From the NCBI GenBank assembly GCA_963693285.1, contig OY848920.1, positions 3,857,135 through 3,921,134 of the forward strand: a stretch of 64,000 nt of DNA. The letters run 5' to 3'. The translations under genes and the position numbers were made by a program. The notes under the pieces were generated by a model that did no database searches, had not been told where the DNA came from, and saw nothing but the letters and a program-made list of their open reading frames with translations. This stretch comes from Xestospongia muta (Eukaryota; Porifera; Demospongiae; Haplosclerida; Petrosiidae). Shown here piece after piece: positions 61,860 to 64,000 of the stretch. How positions within the stretch are numbered: the first letter of the stretch is position 1; every line of letters begins with the position of its first letter.

Positions 61860-62795
61860 CAATTGGGATGTTACAATGGGACACAGTAGTGTAAAATTAG
61901 GTTATTACATTAGGAAACAGTATATAGGACAACATAGGGATGTTACACTTATACAATATTGGGATAAAATGAAGACATTTCATGAGGACACAGTATAGGG
62001 TAACCATTGGGACATTATGTTAGGACACGGCAAAATGTAACAATGGTTAATTAGAACATAGTTGTTTAAATTAGGACACAGTAGAATAAAAATGAGATGT
62101 TACACTAGGACAAGGGATGATAAAATTGGAACATTAGATATTTAGATGCTACATTAGCACACAGAATAGCTTTTATTTTGATGTTATATTAGGACACAGT
62201 TTGGAATAACATTAGGATGTTACAAAGGACACAGTGTAGGTTAAAACTGGGAAGTTACTACTAGGATTAGGACATTAGGATACATAAAGACACTTCATAG
62301 GGTAAAGTTAGGATGTTACATTGTGATATAGTAAGTGAAATTGGGAAATTACAATAGGAGACAGTATACGATAACTCTGATGTAAGGTAAGATTGGGTTG
62401 TTAGATTAGGACACTGTTTCAGGTAACATTAGGACATTACATTAGTAGGATAAAATTCTGACAAGTCAAATATTGGGAGAGTACAATGGAACACAGTAAA
62501 GTAAAATTGATTCATTAAATTTGGACACAGTATAGGGTATAGTAAAACTAGTACATTATAGTAAGATACAGTATATAGTTATTCTTGGGTATTACATTAG
62601 ACACAGTAGAGTAAAATGGGACATTACATTTGGACAAAGTTTAAGATGAAATTGGAACATTACTGGCATTAGAACATAGCAATTGAAAATTTGGACTTTA
62701 ATTAAGACACAGTAAGGTAAAATTGGGACATTATATTGAACACAGAATAGGGTATCATTCTTTAAATTATACACAATATAGGGCAACATTGTGAC
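61860..62795. repeat. Degenerate minisatellite, about 35-40 bp period
   Basis: About 25 diverged copies of a unit close to ATTAGGACACAGTATAGGGT followed by AAAATTGGGACATTAC, in about 930 bp. No long open frame. Confidence 0.8.
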
Positions 62796-62982
62796 ATAGG
62801 ATATGATCAGTCAATTTCTATCTAGACATCATATACACAAAGTATGTATGTATTGTCTGCCACATAATCAACTTCTTTCAATGAATTTGAAGATGAGTTT
62901 TCTATGTAATAATTGTCCCACTTATCTGATAACAAAGCAATATCACTGTTGTGTGTATGTGATACAGTAAATCAAAACTCAC

Positions 62983-63713
62983 CATCGTGGAAAACCAAGG
63001 TCGCTGATGAGTTTTATCAATAACATTAGAAGTACAGCTTTCACAGCCAGCTTATGAGTGTTTTCTTGTCTTTTTTAACTGACAAAATGTTCTGTAGTTT
63101 TATTGGAACATATGGTACAGTAAAAATATTCCTCCAGATTTCCTGTGTTAGACGTATATTGAAAGTTATGTATCACCTCACCAATTCCTGTATAGACAAC
63201 TTCACGTATAGTACTACATCTTTTGTAAGGATCTGAATAATATATTGCAATCCAACAAATACCATCAACTAATAAAACATCACCATTATTAGTGTGTAAA
63301 GTGATTATATTACGATAACGTGGTATGGAACGTAGACGACGTTTAAGTTGAAATCTCGGCTGATCTTCACAATGTAAAAGGGTCACGACTAATGCAGGGA
63401 ATACACCTCAAGGAAGAGGCTTCATATCCCGAGACAGAATTAGAGGATCTACATGTTTCTTAAAAGGAGATGATATAGATTTATATTCAGTGGATGGTTT
63501 AGTAAGAAGGACAGTTGGTAGAAAGTATTATGTAAGAATATTGACAGAGTGATATCATAACAAACCAGGAGGACTATTTAAAAAGGCAAATTGACCACCA
63601 GTATCAACACCATATATCCAATGAGATTGATAAAGCTCTTCAGATTTCTGTACATGAGGTAAGAGCTCAATAATTTCCTGAGTTACAATAGGTTTAGGAA
63701 AAAAGAGCTCCGA
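62983..63713 (-). pseudogene. Internally deleted Roc-COR pseudogene
   Basis: The minus strand reads VTQEIIELLPHVQKSEELYQ, SHWIYGVDTGGQFAFLN (the switch-II part of Roc), a stop, then YHSVNILT. It then jumps directly to YFLPTVLLTKPSTEYKSISS and the C-terminal module (MKPLP, stop, GVFPALVVTLLHCEDQPRFQ ... EEYFYCTICSNKTTEHFV), ending at donor GTGAGT. About 300 residues of Roc end and COR, and the P-loop, are missing. Stops and a frameshift near 63080 confirm it is dead. It is closer to the gene B exon than to the polyQ exon of gene A. Confidence 0.8.
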
Positions 63714-63720
63714 TAGTCCA

Positions 63721-64000
63721 TTTCATGACCAGCTGTAATTGATGTTTCAAAGTCCTCACTGTCTGAAGTTTCTTCTGTTGAGTGATCAACTGATTCTTTT
63801 AATGATCTTTTTCGTTTGAGAGGTGGAACGCTGTTTGACTCCTTGAGCTACTATCTAATGTTTTAAGAGATTCATGGTCTACTTTTCTCCACATGGAATC
63901 ATCACCTACAGTGGCAGATATGATCCTTGCTTCTTTTGCTGTAATTACTGGAGTACTGTTATGGTGATCTGGAGTCTAAAAACTGACCGAAGCCCTTTTA
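63721..64000. repeat. Dispersed repeat, copy 2 (also at 16922-17199)
   Basis: Nearly identical to 16922-17199 and running off the window. On the minus strand it has coding-like fragments in two frames (VITAKEARIISATVGDDSMW; PPLKRKRSLKESVDHSTEET). Confidence 0.75.

Noticed and set aside
43450..64000. tRNA or rRNA genes
   Set aside because: No stretch was found that pairs into a cloverleaf with A and B boxes or that resembles rRNA.

Overview
The window looks like AT-rich nuclear DNA from an early-branching animal, most likely a demosponge of the Amphimedon type. This is an inference from content: short, phase-1-dominated exons separated by small introns with GT-AG borders, a lineage-expanded set of Death, ZU5, Roc-COR, caspase-like, SH3 and leucine-rich-repeat proteins, a 2A recoding motif fused to a signal-like segment, and many small MITE-like repeats. 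No bacterial operon structure, rRNA, convincing tRNA or CRISPR array was seen. All gene models below are exon chains joined by eye. The main support is that reading-frame phases agree from exon to exon.

Layout. 1-1.5 kb is non-coding, with a perfect 27-bp hairpin. 1.5-5.3 kb (+) is a metabotropic-glutamate-type family C GPCR locus broken by an internal 1.04-kb tandem duplication, frameshifts and stops. 6.4-8.7 kb holds a TTAA-flanked element and a 5'-truncated LINE. 23.7-10.2 kb (-) is gene A: a Death-like domain, ZU5, UPA, Death, linker mini-exons, and a polyglutamine exon fused to a module also found at the end of the Roc-COR exon. 43.4-25.4 kb (-) is gene B, the centrepiece: hydrophobic segment plus 2A motif, ankyrin repeats, a Roc-COR GTPase and a caspase-like protease. 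It ends in a recently duplicated set of four alternative tail/terminal exon cassettes. 44-47 kb has promoter-like motifs, a RecQ helicase fragment and a MITE. 47.1-49.1 kb (+) is gene C1 (two SH3 domains and LRRs). 49.8-54.4 kb (+) is gene C2 (Death, CARD-like, an unnamed domain, coiled coil, SH3, LRR). 54.7-55.6 kb (-) has importin-alpha tail exons and an orphan signal-peptide exon. 57.9-64 kb is mostly mobile or repetitive: a TIR element, a Ty3/Gypsy pol remnant with a probable LTR, a degenerate minisatellite and an internally deleted Roc-COR pseudogene.

How the genes may work together. Genes A, B, C1 and C2 all carry adaptor or effector domains of animal cell-death and innate-immune signalling. 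Gene B has a sensor (ankyrin), a switch (Roc-COR) and a protease (caspase-like) in one predicted polypeptide of about 1335 residues, which a 2A event near the N terminus could split co-translationally. Genes A and B share microexons, the Roc-COR C-terminal module and several intron segments, so they grew from a common duplicated scaffold by shuffling of phase 1-1 exons. Several exons carry single-base lesions, which may be true decay or assembly errors.
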